Source: an uncultured Eubacteriales bacterium (GTDB taxonomy: Bacteria; Bacillota; Clostridia; Oscillospirales; Oscillospiraceae). From it: a stretch of DNA of 16,028 nucleotides. The notes beneath the pieces are model-generated. The model saw only the letters and a program-made list of their open reading frames with translations, ran no database searches and was not told the origin of the DNA. The DNA lies in NCBI GenBank assembly GCA_902477055.1, contig CABSFY010000052.1:1-16028 (forward strand), written 5' to 3'. Position 1 is the first letter of the stretch. Each line of letters starts with the position of its first letter. The translations under genes and the position numbers were made by a program. Positions 6,738 through 14,379 of the stretch are shown one piece after another.

Positions 6738-8600
6738 TTATGGTTCCCGGTGCCAGATCGTCAGGCTTTCGTCCGGCGCATCCCAGATCGTATAGCCGTT
6801 TTCTGTCAGCAATTGAATGAACTGTTCGCGCGTCCACGTTTCCCATGGTGTCGTGGCATAGCGTTTGTAGCTCGTCTTGTCATCCATTACCACGTACTCC
6901 GACGAAAGCAAATGCTCCGTCGAGCAGTATTGCAAATCGTAAAGCGTCGGGCAGTCCGCCAGCGGCACGGTATAAAACACCGTCGCCGTGATGACCGTAT
7001 CGCGCGGGATGCGGTCCAGATGCTCCGAGATCATCTGCGTATGCTCCTTCGTTTCGTGGTAATACTCCACGGAAATCTTCGCCGTCGGCAGGACGACTAC
7101 GCCGGTAAGGCTCAGCGCAAGCACCAGCGCCGCCAAAACCGGCCCAGCCTGCACCCATCGGTCTTTCCGTCCGGCCGTCAAATCGCGCAGATTCACGATG
7201 GTCAGATAGAACAAAAACGCCGTCGCGCCGTAGGTATACTGGAAGAATATATTGTGCTGATAGGGATAGTCCGACAGCAGATTCAGCAGGACATAGGGAA
7301 TGAGCAGCACGAAACGTTCGAGCCGCCGTGTCAGCAGCGGCAGTCCCAGCAGCGGCATCAGCGTCTGCGCGAGAAAAGCGAGTTTTTCCTTCTCCATGCA
7401 CTCGGCAACGGCCTTGATCGGCAGAAGCAGCACAGTCTTAATCACGGCAAGCAGCGAATTTGAGCCCTCCGGCATGAGATTGCCGTAACGGTAGCTCATC
7501 ACACCCTCGCCCTCCGCGCTCAGAAGGCTCGTCACGCAGAAAAAATACGCCAGCGCCCCGGCCAGCAAACAGCCGCCGGCCGTCAGCCGCCAGCGGTCGC
7601 GCCGCAGCAGCCCCTCCGCCAGCACATACAGGCCGGTCACCGCCACATAGACGGCCGCGTCCTCCTTGACCAGCAGCGTCAAAACGGCAAACAGCGCAAT
7701 CCCCCAGCCGCGCCGCCGCTCCAAGGCGTCGAACAGCCAGAAAAGCAGCGGGGTCAGGAACACGTTTTCATGCAAATCGTAGCTCATCCCGCCGGAATAG
7801 GCCGGATAGGCCAACAGCAGCCCGCACAGCAGTGCCGCCGTCAGCCCGGAAAAGCCGTTTCGCCGCGCGATGCGCCAAAGCGGGATGACCGCCGAGGCCA
7901 ACACCGCGACCTGAAGCAATTCCAGCGTGATAGCCGAAGGAAACAACGCAAAAAACGGCAAAAGCAGATAATAGATCGGCGAAACATGGACCGCAAAATG
8001 CGACAGCAGCCCGTCACGCTCCAGCGTCGTATCCGGCAGGCCGGTCGTGCGCATTCTGTGGAACATCTGCGTAAAAATGCCCATGTCATACGTCGGGCAG
8101 GCCAGTGACAGCACCCGGCAGGCCAGCCAGTATCCCGTCAGTCCGCAGAACACCACCGCAAACAGCGCCGTCAGGAGCCAGCCCCTGCTTTTCTTGGCCG
8201 GTTTTTTCAGTACCGGCTCGTCGGCCCGTGCGCCCCTTTGCGCATAGACCAACAGCAGCGCAAAAATCAGGCCGCAGGCGATCAGCAGCGGCAGCTGAAA
8301 CGCGGATACCAGCGCCGTAACGGCGTACCATAGAAAGACCGCCGCCAGCGCCCAGCGCTCCAAACGCTCCGTCTGCCAGAACCATGCGGCCGCATGAAGC
8401 AGCAGAAAGCACAGCGCCGCAAGCCCCAGCAGCAGCGGAAACGACATGGCCTCCGCACCCGTCATCGTATTCAACACCCGAAGGCCCTTCGGCAGCGCCG
8501 TATACAGCGTCGCAGCGCTGAGGAGCCACGCCAGCAGCGCCCGCCGAATCATATCTCCTGCCCGCAGCAGCTCGCGTCTGTCACTCCGTCGCGTCAGCAT
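6738..8600 (-). CDS. DUF2079 multi-spanning membrane protein (GT-C-like)
   Basis: This 620-residue integral membrane protein has a DUF2079 core. Diagnostic motifs are YDMGIFTQ (171-178), HFAVHVSPIYYLL (201-213), SYDLHEN (273-279) and KEDAA (312-316). Four hydrophobic helices (about 20-40, 54-75, 83-101 and 103-121) precede the core, with a Lys-rich cytoplasmic loop near 130-140, and a soluble, probably extracytoplasmic segment of about 110 residues ends the protein. DUF2079 proteins are thought to have a GT-C glycosyltransferase-like fold, so a role in cell-surface glycan modification is inferred, not shown. The ATG at 8600 overlaps the upstream muramidase gene by 20 bp and has GGGGAG 11 nt before it. 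ATG 8552 is an alternative with a poorly spaced site. Confidence 0.85.
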   Translation of the reverse strand: MLTRRSDRRELLRAGDMIRRALLAWLLSAATLYTALPKGLRVLNTMTGAEAMSFPLLLGLAALCFLLLHAAAWFWQTERLERWALAAVFLWYAVTALVSAFQLPLLIACGLIFALLLVYAQRGARADEPVLKKPAKKSRGWLLTALFAVVFCGLTGYWLACRVLSLACPTYDMGIFTQMFHRMRTTGLPDTTLERDGLLSHFAVHVSPIYYLLLPFFALFPSAITLELLQVAVLASAVIPLWRIARRNGFSGLTAALLCGLLLAYPAYSGGMSYDLHENVFLTPLLFWLFDALERRRGWGIALFAVLTLLVKEDAAVYVAVTGLYVLAEGLLRRDRWRLTAGGCLLAGALAYFFCVTSLLSAEGEGVMSYRYGNLMPEGSNSLLAVIKTVLLLPIKAVAECMEKEKLAFLAQTLMPLLGLPLLTRRLERFVLLIPYVLLNLLSDYPYQHNIFFQYTYGATAFLFYLTIVNLRDLTAGRKDRWVQAGPVLAALVLALSLTGVVVLPTAKISVEYYHETKEHTQMISEHLDRIPRDTVITATVFYTVPLADCPTLYDLQYCSTEHLLSSEYVVMDDKTSYKRYATTPWETWTREQFIQLLTENGYTIWDAPDESLTIWHREP

Positions 8601-9423
8601 TCGTATTTTCGCTCCCCTCGTCTAAAAACAGCAGATCCAGATCGACCCCGGTCGGGATACCGTCGACCTGACCGGCATCGGAATATTGCAGGCAATGAAA
8701 GGCATAGCGGAACGTCGGCACGTCGCCGTACTCCGCAAGCCAGAGAGAATAATCTTGTAATGCTTCGAGATCGTAGTGCTGATAGCCCTGTGTCTGGTTA
8801 AAGTAAACGCCGCTGCGATAGCCCCGCGCCTCAACCGCCGCGCAGAAGGCCTTCGCGCAGTCCGTCAGCGCAACATCACTCTCGCTGCGCACCCGCTCAC
8901 CGCCGGAGGCAACCTCCCAGTCAAAGTAAAGCGGCAGCTCCAATCCCGCGCCGTCGAGCAGCTTGCAGGCATATTCGGCCTCCTCGACTGCCTCGGCCGG
9001 GTTCATTGCCTGCGAGAAGAAATAAGCGCCCAGTCGGAGGCCCGCCTCCCTTGCGCCGAGCAGATTGGCACGAAACTGCTCATCCTCGTACAGGTCGCCG
9101 ACCGTCGAGCCACGATAGCCGATGCGGATGATCGCGAATTCCGCGCCCGCGTTCTTCACCGCCACCCAGTCGATCTCACCCTGATGCGCCGAAACGTCGA
9201 TGCCGACCAGATGCGACGCATCGCGGTAACGCAAAAAGCCGCTTTCCGCATAAAATCCGTCGGGGTTCCATTGATTCTTCGCGCGGGTATCCAGCGGAAG
9301 AACCTCCTGCACCCGCGGCCAAAGCAGGGAAATCAGCGCAGCGGCCACGCACAAAACCGCCGCACCGATCGCGACGTACCATCCGATCGGAGAAGTCTTT
9401 TTTCGTTTCTTTCTCTGCGCCAT
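8581..9423 (-). CDS. Membrane-anchored GH25 muramidase (lysozyme)
   Basis: This 280-residue protein would cleave the beta-1,4 bond between N-acetylmuramic acid and N-acetylglucosamine in peptidoglycan. A Lys/Arg-rich N-terminus (residues 2-9) and one hydrophobic helix (about 13-35) without a clear cleavage site suggest a type II membrane anchor with the catalytic domain outside. The GH25 domain starts at GIDVSAHQGEIDW (D76) and contains FDWE with D168 and E170, the DxE catalytic pair of Chalaropsis-type lysozymes. The IIRIGYRG (98-105) and GAYFFSQA (132-139) strands also fit. The start has AAGGCGG 8 nt upstream. It is the first gene of an operon with the overlapping DUF2079 gene. It may serve in wall remodelling rather than defence, as there is no phage context. 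Confidence 0.92.
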   Translation of the reverse strand: MAQRKKRKKTSPIGWYVAIGAAVLCVAAALISLLWPRVQEVLPLDTRAKNQWNPDGFYAESGFLRYRDASHLVGIDVSAHQGEIDWVAVKNAGAEFAIIRIGYRGSTVGDLYEDEQFRANLLGAREAGLRLGAYFFSQAMNPAEAVEEAEYACKLLDGAGLELPLYFDWEVASGGERVRSESDVALTDCAKAFCAAVEARGYRSGVYFNQTQGYQHYDLEALQDYSLWLAEYGDVPTFRYAFHCLQYSDAGQVDGIPTGVDLDLLFLDEGSENTNADATE

Positions 9424-9474
9424 AAGCTACCGCCTTTCTCTCCGCTCTTTGAAAATTTTTCCGTCATTTCGTTC

Positions 9475-9503
9475 ATTATATCATATTCGTCAATCCCCGT
9501 CGA
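9475..9503 (-). promoter_or_regulatory. Probable promoter of the GH25 operon
   Basis: On the minus strand -10 TATAAT (9475-9480) is a perfect match and lies 17 bp from a weaker -35 TCGACG (9498-9503). It is about 50 bp upstream of the GH25 start. Confidence 0.65.
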
Positions 9504-9521
9504 AAAAAATCAATTTCCCGC

Positions 9522-9550
9522 TTGTGTCAAACGCCGATATGGTGTAAAAT
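9522..9550 (+). promoter_or_regulatory. Probable promoter of the CapA-like gene
   Basis: TAAAAT (9545-9550) is a good -10. At 17 bp upstream TTGTGT (9522-9527) is a weak -35. It is divergent from the GH25 promoter, with only about 20 bp between their -35 boxes. Confidence 0.55.
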
Positions 9551-9589
9551 AGACGCACACTTTGAGTTTGTTTTTCAGGAGGTTTCGTT

Positions 9590-10762
9590 TTGAAACGAAC
9601 GTTTCTTATAGTTCTGTCGCTGCTGCTGACGCTTTCGCTGTTCGGCTGCGGCGGCAATACCGCGCAGTCGGACGAGCCGGTCGCCGTCGGAAAGGCCACG
9701 CTCCGCGCCGTCGGCGATATCTATCTGACGGATGCCATGCTTGACGCGGCCATCCTGCCCGACGGCAGCTATGACTTCACGGCGCAGTTTGCCGACGTTA
9801 TCCCCGCGCTGGCCGACGCGGACCTCACGCTGGCCAATTTTGAGGGTAACTTCGACTCCGCCCCCTTCGGAAAGGATCTGGCCAGCTATCCGGACGCACT
9901 GGCAAAAACCCTCGCCGCAGCAGGCATCGACCTGCTGCAAACAGCGAACACCTACAGCATCTTCAACGGCATTGTCGGCATGGAGCGTACCAAGTCCGTC
10001 ATCGAGGCACAGGGTATGACCGCCTTTGGCACCTATACCAGTGCGCAGGACCGTGAAAAGAATCAGGTCGTCCTCCGCGAGGTCAACGGCATCCGCATCG
10101 CCTTCGTCGCCTTTACCAAGGGCCTCGGCGGCATGGGTCTGCCCACCGGCGCAGAGTACTGCGTCAACCTGCTCTATACCGATTATACGTCGAACTACGA
10201 AAATATTGACTACGACGGCATCCGCGCCGTGATGAAGGCCGCGCGGGCGATGAATCCCGACATCATCGTCGCCTCTCTGCACTGGGGCAGCGAGGACACG
10301 CGCGAGGTGAGCAAATCGCAGGAGAACATCGCGAATCTGCTTATCGACTGCGGCGCGGACCTGATCCTCGGCTCACACTCTCACCTCGCCGCACCGATCG
10401 AAGAACGCGCCGTCCGCATGGACAACGGCGAGGACAAGACCGTCGTCATCGCCTACGGCCTCGGCGACCTGAGCGCGGTGGACGAGGGCGGCAGCACCAT
10501 CGGCGTGATGCTCGATCTGGAGATTACGAAGGACTCGACGGGCGACGCATATTTCAGCAAGGTCAATTATCGCGCCGTCGGCGCGGTCGATCGCGGCGAG
10601 GAGATTCAGAACCGCTACCGCGTGCTAGACATCGACAGCGCTCTGGCCCTGTACGAGGCCAACTACTACGACCGCGTCAGCAGCAGCCTGTACGAATCCC
10701 TCAAAACCGCCCGCGAACGCCTGGAGGGCTACGTCCACCCGGCAGAGGAAGAAACCGAATAA
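9590..10762 (+). CDS. CapA-like (PGA_cap) lipoprotein, degenerate metal site
   Basis: This 390-residue protein of the CapA/PgsA metallophosphatase-like family has a lipoprotein signal with lipobox LFGC (C20), so it should be anchored outside the membrane. Family elements are VGD (41-43), ANFE (N83, E85), HWG (231-233) and GSHSH (H263, H265). The usual ANNHxxDxG element reads ANTYSIFNG (119-127), so the conserved His is Tyr122 and the Asp is Phe125. Metal-dependent hydrolysis may therefore be weakened or lost. Family members take part in poly-gamma-glutamate capsule synthesis or related surface functions. No capsule genes are nearby, so this role is uncertain. The start is TTG 9590, set by a perfect AGGAGG (9577-9582) 7 nt upstream and by the signal peptide beginning there. 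Confidence 0.87.
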   Translation: MKRTFLIVLSLLLTLSLFGCGGNTAQSDEPVAVGKATLRAVGDIYLTDAMLDAAILPDGSYDFTAQFADVIPALADADLTLANFEGNFDSAPFGKDLASYPDALAKTLAAAGIDLLQTANTYSIFNGIVGMERTKSVIEAQGMTAFGTYTSAQDREKNQVVLREVNGIRIAFVAFTKGLGGMGLPTGAEYCVNLLYTDYTSNYENIDYDGIRAVMKAARAMNPDIIVASLHWGSEDTREVSKSQENIANLLIDCGADLILGSHSHLAAPIEERAVRMDNGEDKTVVIAYGLGDLSAVDEGGSTIGVMLDLEITKDSTGDAYFSKVNYRAVGAVDRGEEIQNRYRVLDIDSALALYEANYYDRVSSSLYESLKTARERLEGYVHPAEEETE

Positions 10763-10812
10763 ACCAAGACCCGCTCCCTTCCAACGGTGAAAGGGAGCGG
10801 GTCTTGGTTTAT
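10759..10812. terminator. 22-bp perfect bidirectional terminator
   Basis: A perfect 22-bp inverted repeat (10759-10780 with 10791-10812) with a 10-nt loop separates two convergent genes. The TAA of the CapA-like gene (10760-10762) and the TAA of the MATE gene (10809-10811, minus strand) both lie within the stem. The A-rich left foot and T-rich right foot allow termination both ways. Confidence 0.88.
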
Positions 10813-12143
10813 ACGTGCGAGCGTTTCCAGACACCGGAAAGGTAGAATACTGTGGACATCACCGTTGCGATCACCCAGCCGACGGGCCAGGCGAACCACA
10901 CGCCGTCGCTGCCCCACACGGGCGCGAGGACGACCGCCAGTGCTGCGCGAAGCACCAGATCGGTGAACGTCGTAATCATGAAATACCTCATCGCGCCAGC
11001 GCCGCGCAGCACGCCGTCGCAGCAGATTTTGATGCAGATTACGGCATAAAACGGCGCGATGATCAGAAGATAGCGGCAGCCAATGCCCAGCGCCGCCGTC
11101 CCCTGCTCCTTCATGAACAAGCCGACGAGCTGTTCGCGCAGCAGGACGTAGACCGCGCTGAAGCTGACCGCGATGAGTATCATCATCAGAAGCCCCGCCC
11201 GCGTTCCCTTGCGGACGCGCTCCTTCTGTCCCGCGCCGAGATTCTGTGCGGTGTAGTTGGAAATGCCGTTGCCGAGCGTCGTGAAGCTCGTGACGGCGAA
11301 GTTATTGATCTTCACCGCCGCCGAGTAGCCCGCGATGACCGGGCCGCCGAGGCCGTTAATGACGCTTTGAATGACAATATTGCCGATGGAAATGAAGCTC
11401 TGCTGCAACGTACTGGGCAGGGCGATGCGGATGATGCGCCACAAAATCGCCGTATCAAACAGGCGCGGCTTTGCCTCACTCTGAAGCAGCCGCAGCTTAC
11501 GCAGCACCGTCAGCACCGCCAAAACACAGCTCACGCCCTGACACAGGAACGTCGCCCAGGCGACCGCGCCGATGCCCCAATGCGGGAACACCTTTACGAA
11601 CAGAATATCCACGAACACGTTTGCCGTAGACGAGGCCGCGAGAAACAGGAACGGCGTTTTGGAATCGCCCAGCGCGGTGAAAATTCCATTGGAAATGTTA
11701 TAGAAAAACAGGAAGATCAGGCCGCCGGTGTAGATATTCAGATACGTCAGCGTCTGCGCACGGAGCGCCTCCGGAACTTGGATCAGCTCCAACAGCGCCG
11801 GGGCAAAGCAGAAGCCCAGCGCCATCAGCACCAGCGTCAGCGCGCCGCTGAAAATAAAATTTGTCGTGACCGCCGTTTTCAGATCGGCGATTTTTTTCGC
11901 GCCGAATAGCTGCGACAGGACAACCGAACAGCCGATGTTGCAGCCGAACGCAAAGGCCAAATAGATCAGCGTGACCTCGTAGGCATTGCCGACGGCGGAC
12001 AGCGCGTCCTCGCTGATGAGCTTGCCCGCGACGAGCGAGTCGGCGAGGTTGTACATCTGCTGAAACAGCACGCTCCCCAGCAGCGGCAGCGAAAACTGCC
12101 ACAGCACCTTGGTCGGCGAGCCGGTAGTTAAATCTCTAGTCAT
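10809..12143 (-). CDS. MATE-family multidrug/toxin efflux transporter
   Basis: This 444-residue membrane antiporter would use Na+ or H+ influx to expel organic cations, drugs or metabolites. It starts MTRDLTTGSPTKVLW and continues QQMYNLADSLVAGK, the typical first-helix signature of clostridial MATE proteins. NLGAGQKERV in the second half, mirrored by SQLFGAKKIADLK in the first, shows the family's internal duplication. About 12 hydrophobic helices fit the usual length. I chose ATG 12143: the in-frame TTG at 12176 would add 11 residues encoded within a hairpin and out of line with the family. The ribosome binding site is weak (GGAAAAAAAGAG). The preceding zinc-ribbon gene is separated by a hairpin, so read-through or a separate weak promoter may express it. 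Confidence 0.92.
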   Translation of the reverse strand: MTRDLTTGSPTKVLWQFSLPLLGSVLFQQMYNLADSLVAGKLISEDALSAVGNAYEVTLIYLAFAFGCNIGCSVVLSQLFGAKKIADLKTAVTTNFIFSGALTLVLMALGFCFAPALLELIQVPEALRAQTLTYLNIYTGGLIFLFFYNISNGIFTALGDSKTPFLFLAASSTANVFVDILFVKVFPHWGIGAVAWATFLCQGVSCVLAVLTVLRKLRLLQSEAKPRLFDTAILWRIIRIALPSTLQQSFISIGNIVIQSVINGLGGPVIAGYSAAVKINNFAVTSFTTLGNGISNYTAQNLGAGQKERVRKGTRAGLLMMILIAVSFSAVYVLLREQLVGLFMKEQGTAALGIGCRYLLIIAPFYAVICIKICCDGVLRGAGAMRYFMITTFTDLVLRAALAVVLAPVWGSDGVWFAWPVGWVIATVMSTVFYLSGVWKRSHV

Positions 12144-12161
12144 CTCTTTTTTTCCATGAAA

Positions 12162-12190
12162 GAAGGACGCCCCCAAACGAAGCGTCCTTC
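12162..12190 (-). terminator. Hairpin between zinc-ribbon and MATE genes
   Basis: GAAGGACGC (12162-12170) pairs perfectly with GCGTCCTTC (12182-12190) around an 11-nt loop. On the minus strand the only T-run after it is CTTTC, so it is a modest terminator or an attenuator for the MATE gene, which starts 18 bp further on. Confidence 0.6.
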
Positions 12191-12214
12191 CGGTTCATTC
12201 AATTAAAAATGAAA

Positions 12215-12493
12215 TTAGCCGTTCTCGCGCATCTTTGCGAAGCACTCGCTGCAATAGACGGGGCGATCGGTCTTGGGCTCGAACGGAACGCGGGCTTCGC
12301 CGCCGCAGTTGGCGCAAACAGCGGTGAAATACTCTCTGGGGCTACGGGCAGCATTCTTGCGAGCGTCACGGCAGGCCTTGCAGCGCTGGGGCTCATTCTG
12401 GAAGCCTCTTTCCGCATAGAATTCCTGTTCGCCGGCGGTGAACACGAACTCCGCGCCGCATTCCTTGCAAACTAAAGTCTTGTCTTCGTACAT
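12215..12493 (-). CDS. Small protein with two zinc ribbons
   Basis: This 92-residue cytoplasmic protein is built from two four-Cys zinc knuckle pairs: C9/C12 with C38/C41, and C60/C63 with C81/C84. The first half resembles the 'probable zinc-ribbon' domain common in Clostridia (CKECGAEF...QRCKACR). The second resembles the CxxC-x17-CxxC module (CANCGGE...VYCSECF). Each set likely binds one Zn(II). The function is unknown; such proteins may bind nucleic acid or partner proteins. The ATG has GAGAGG 10 nt upstream. It has its own near-ideal promoter and a leader of about 120 nt, suggesting strong expression with a possible layer of control in the leader. Confidence 0.88.
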   Translation of the reverse strand: MYEDKTLVCKECGAEFVFTAGEQEFYAERGFQNEPQRCKACRDARKNAARSPREYFTAVCANCGGEARVPFEPKTDRPVYCSECFAKMRENG

Positions 12494-12555
12494 TTTGGTT
12501 TACCTCTCTTGAAAAGAATTGCCCTGTCGTGATGCCATCAAAAAACGCTTTTTGG

Positions 12556-12591
12556 ATTGCCGCAGGGTTGGTTAGTATTGCGAGCGGCAAT
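12556..12591 (-). other. Inverted repeat in the zinc-ribbon leader
   Basis: ATTGCCGC and GCGGCAAT (12556-12563 with 12584-12591) form an 8-bp perfect stem around a 20-nt loop inside the leader RNA. Closer to the gene is an A/T palindrome, AAAAAGCGTTTTT on the minus strand. No known riboswitch class is recognisable. Confidence 0.4.
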
Positions 12592-12623
12592 TGGTCGTAA
12601 CGCTGCTTGTCGCTGCATCTCCC

Positions 12624-12651
12624 ATTATATCATTTCCGCAATATTTGTCAA
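12624..12651 (-). promoter_or_regulatory. Perfect consensus promoter of the zinc-ribbon gene
   Basis: On the minus strand TTGACA (12646-12651) and TATAAT (12624-12629) are both perfect sigma-A boxes, 16 bp apart. Transcription should start near 12617, about 120 nt before the ATG. Confidence 0.88.
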
Positions 12652-12724
12652 TAGTTAATGAGATTTTTTTCGATAGCCGACAAATCTTTGTTGATATTCG
12701 CCGATTTTCGACCTTCGTTTTCGG

Positions 12725-13762
12725 TCAAATTGTCAGTTGATCTGCATTTTCATTGTGAAGATGCAGGTGATCATAGGCCAACTGCGTAACGCAGCGGCCC
12801 CGCGGCGTGCGCGTCAAAAAGCCGATCTGCATCAAATAAGGCTCATAAACGTCCTCCAGCGTCACGGCCTCCTCGCCGATGGTCGCGGCCAGTGTTTCCA
12901 GTCCGACGGGACCGCCCTTATAATACCGGATAATCGCCTCCAGCATCCGCCGGTCGGTCGCATCTAGGCCGAGCTTGTCCACCTCCAGCCGGCCCAGCGC
13001 ATGGTCAGCCGCCTCGCGGGTGATCACGCCGTCGTAATAAAGCTGCGCGAAGTCGCGCACGCGGCGGAGCATCCGGTTGGCGATACGCGGCGTTCCCCGG
13101 CTGCGGGAGGCCAGCTCCATCGCGCCGTCGCGCTCAATATCCATGCCGAGCAGATTCGCCGAACGCGTGATAATCCTGCAAAGCTCCTCCGGCGTGTACA
13201 GCTCCAGCCGGAAGCTAACACCGAAGCGGTCCCGCAGCGGCGCGGAAAGCTGGCCGGCGCGGGTCGTTGCGCCAATGAGCGTAAAGCGCGGCAGATCGAG
13301 CCGGATAGAGTTGGCCGACGGGCCTTTGCCGACAATGATATCGATGGCAAAGTCCTCCATCGCCGGATAGAGAATTTCCTCCACGGCGGTGTTGAGCCGG
13401 TGAATCTCGTCGATAAACAGGATGTCACCCTCGCCGAGGTTCGTCAGCAGCGCAGCAAGATCACCCGCCTTCTCGATTGCCGGGCCGGAGGTCACGCGGA
13501 TGTTCACGCCCATCTCGTTAGCAATTACCCCCGCAAGCGTCGTCTTGCCGAGGCCCGGCGGGCCGTAGAGCAGCACATGGTCCAGCGGCTCATTGCGGCG
13601 CTTGGCCGCCTCGATATAGACCGAGAGGTTTTCTTTGATTTTCTCCTGTCCGTTATATTCCGTCAAGCGCTTTGGCCGGAGGGAGAATTCCCCCTCGTCG
13701 TTCGGCGTAAAGCTCGTCGTTACAAGCGGCGCTTCGTAATTCTGCGAAAAGTCGATGCTCAT
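12725..13762 (-). CDS. ruvB: Holliday junction branch-migration ATPase RuvB
   Basis: This 345-residue AAA+ motor forms hexameric rings that pump DNA through the RuvA-bound Holliday junction during recombination repair. Motifs are Walker A GPPGLGKT (67-74), Walker B DEIH (118-121), sensor 1 GATTRAG (164-170) with the following LRDRFG (176-181) bearing the arginine-finger region, and a C-terminal winged helix ending in TPRGR. Length is typical for the family. It starts 6 bp after ruvA, with GAGGTAAGGA at the ruvA end as ribosome binding site. It is the last gene of the ruvCAB unit. No convincing hairpin terminator follows, only a T-rich stretch of about 70 bp before the zinc-ribbon promoter on the same strand. 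Confidence 0.98.
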   Translation of the reverse strand: MSIDFSQNYEAPLVTTSFTPNDEGEFSLRPKRLTEYNGQEKIKENLSVYIEAAKRRNEPLDHVLLYGPPGLGKTTLAGVIANEMGVNIRVTSGPAIEKAGDLAALLTNLGEGDILFIDEIHRLNTAVEEILYPAMEDFAIDIIVGKGPSANSIRLDLPRFTLIGATTRAGQLSAPLRDRFGVSFRLELYTPEELCRIITRSANLLGMDIERDGAMELASRSRGTPRIANRMLRRVRDFAQLYYDGVITREAADHALGRLEVDKLGLDATDRRMLEAIIRYYKGGPVGLETLAATIGEEAVTLEDVYEPYLMQIGFLTRTPRGRCVTQLAYDHLHLHNENADQLTI

Positions 13763-13768
13763 CTGTCC

Positions 13769-14377
13769 TTACCTCATTACCATCGCCCGCAGACACTGCC
13801 GGACGATCTCCTCGGTTGGCAGGCCGTCGGTCTTGATGCCCTTCAGTGCCGTGCCGATCTCCGCCGGGCTGTAGCCCAGCTCCTGCAAAGCGGCCTGTGC
13901 CAATGCAAGATTGCTCCCCGGCGTGGGAAGGTCCACGGGTGCGCCGCCAGAGCCGGAAAAGTCCAGCTCCCGGACCGCTGTACCCAGCTTGTCCTTCAGC
14001 TCCAGAATAATGCGCTGCGCCAGCTTTTTTCCGACCCCCTGCGCTGCCGTGAGCGCCTTTTCGTCCTGCGTCATGACAGCCAGCGTGAACCGTTCGGGCG
14101 AAACCGCCGACAAGATCGACAGCGCCGCCTTCGGCCCCACTCCCGTCACACCGACCAGCAGCTCAAAGCACCGCTGCTCCTCGCGGGAGATAAAGCCGAA
14201 AATATCAAACGCATCCTCGCGGATATTGCAATAGGTATACAGCTTGGCCCGCTGCCCGACGCGGAGCTTCGAAAGCGTATAGGCGGTAGTGTGGCACGCG
14301 TAGCCCACCCCGCCGCAGTCCACAACGGCCAAATTCTCGTCGAGCAGCGCAATATCGCCGCTCAGGTAATAAAACAT
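13769..14377 (-). CDS. ruvA: Holliday junction DNA-binding protein RuvA
   Basis: This 202-residue protein tetramerises on four-way DNA junctions and recruits RuvB. An N-terminal OB-fold (about 1-62) begins MFYYLSGDI. Two helix-hairpin-helix motifs lie near 74-90 (LLVGVTGVGPKAALSIL) and 110-127 (AAQGVGKKLAQR). After an acidic/Gly/Pro linker, the C-terminal three-helix RuvB-binding domain covers about 155-202. The start at ATG 14377 follows GGGAGGG by 7 nt and matches the family N-terminus, whereas a longer frame to 14422 adds residues not typical of RuvA. The start is 2 bp after the ruvC stop, so translation is probably coupled. Confidence 0.97.
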   Translation of the reverse strand: MFYYLSGDIALLDENLAVVDCGGVGYACHTTAYTLSKLRVGQRAKLYTYCNIREDAFDIFGFISREEQRCFELLVGVTGVGPKAALSILSAVSPERFTLAVMTQDEKALTAAQGVGKKLAQRIILELKDKLGTAVRELDFSGSGGAPVDLPTPGSNLALAQAALQELGYSPAEIGTALKGIKTDGLPTEEIVRQCLRAMVMR

Positions 14378-14379
14378 TC

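Noticed and set aside
9424..9589. A possible small RNA or hidden gene in the GH25/CapA divergent gap
   Set aside because: The 166 bp are accounted for by two divergent promoters and two ribosome sites; no further hairpin with a T-run is present.
12494..12617. The zinc-ribbon leader as a known riboswitch
   Set aside because: No conserved core of any class I know could be recognised; only one simple stem and an A/T palindrome are seen.
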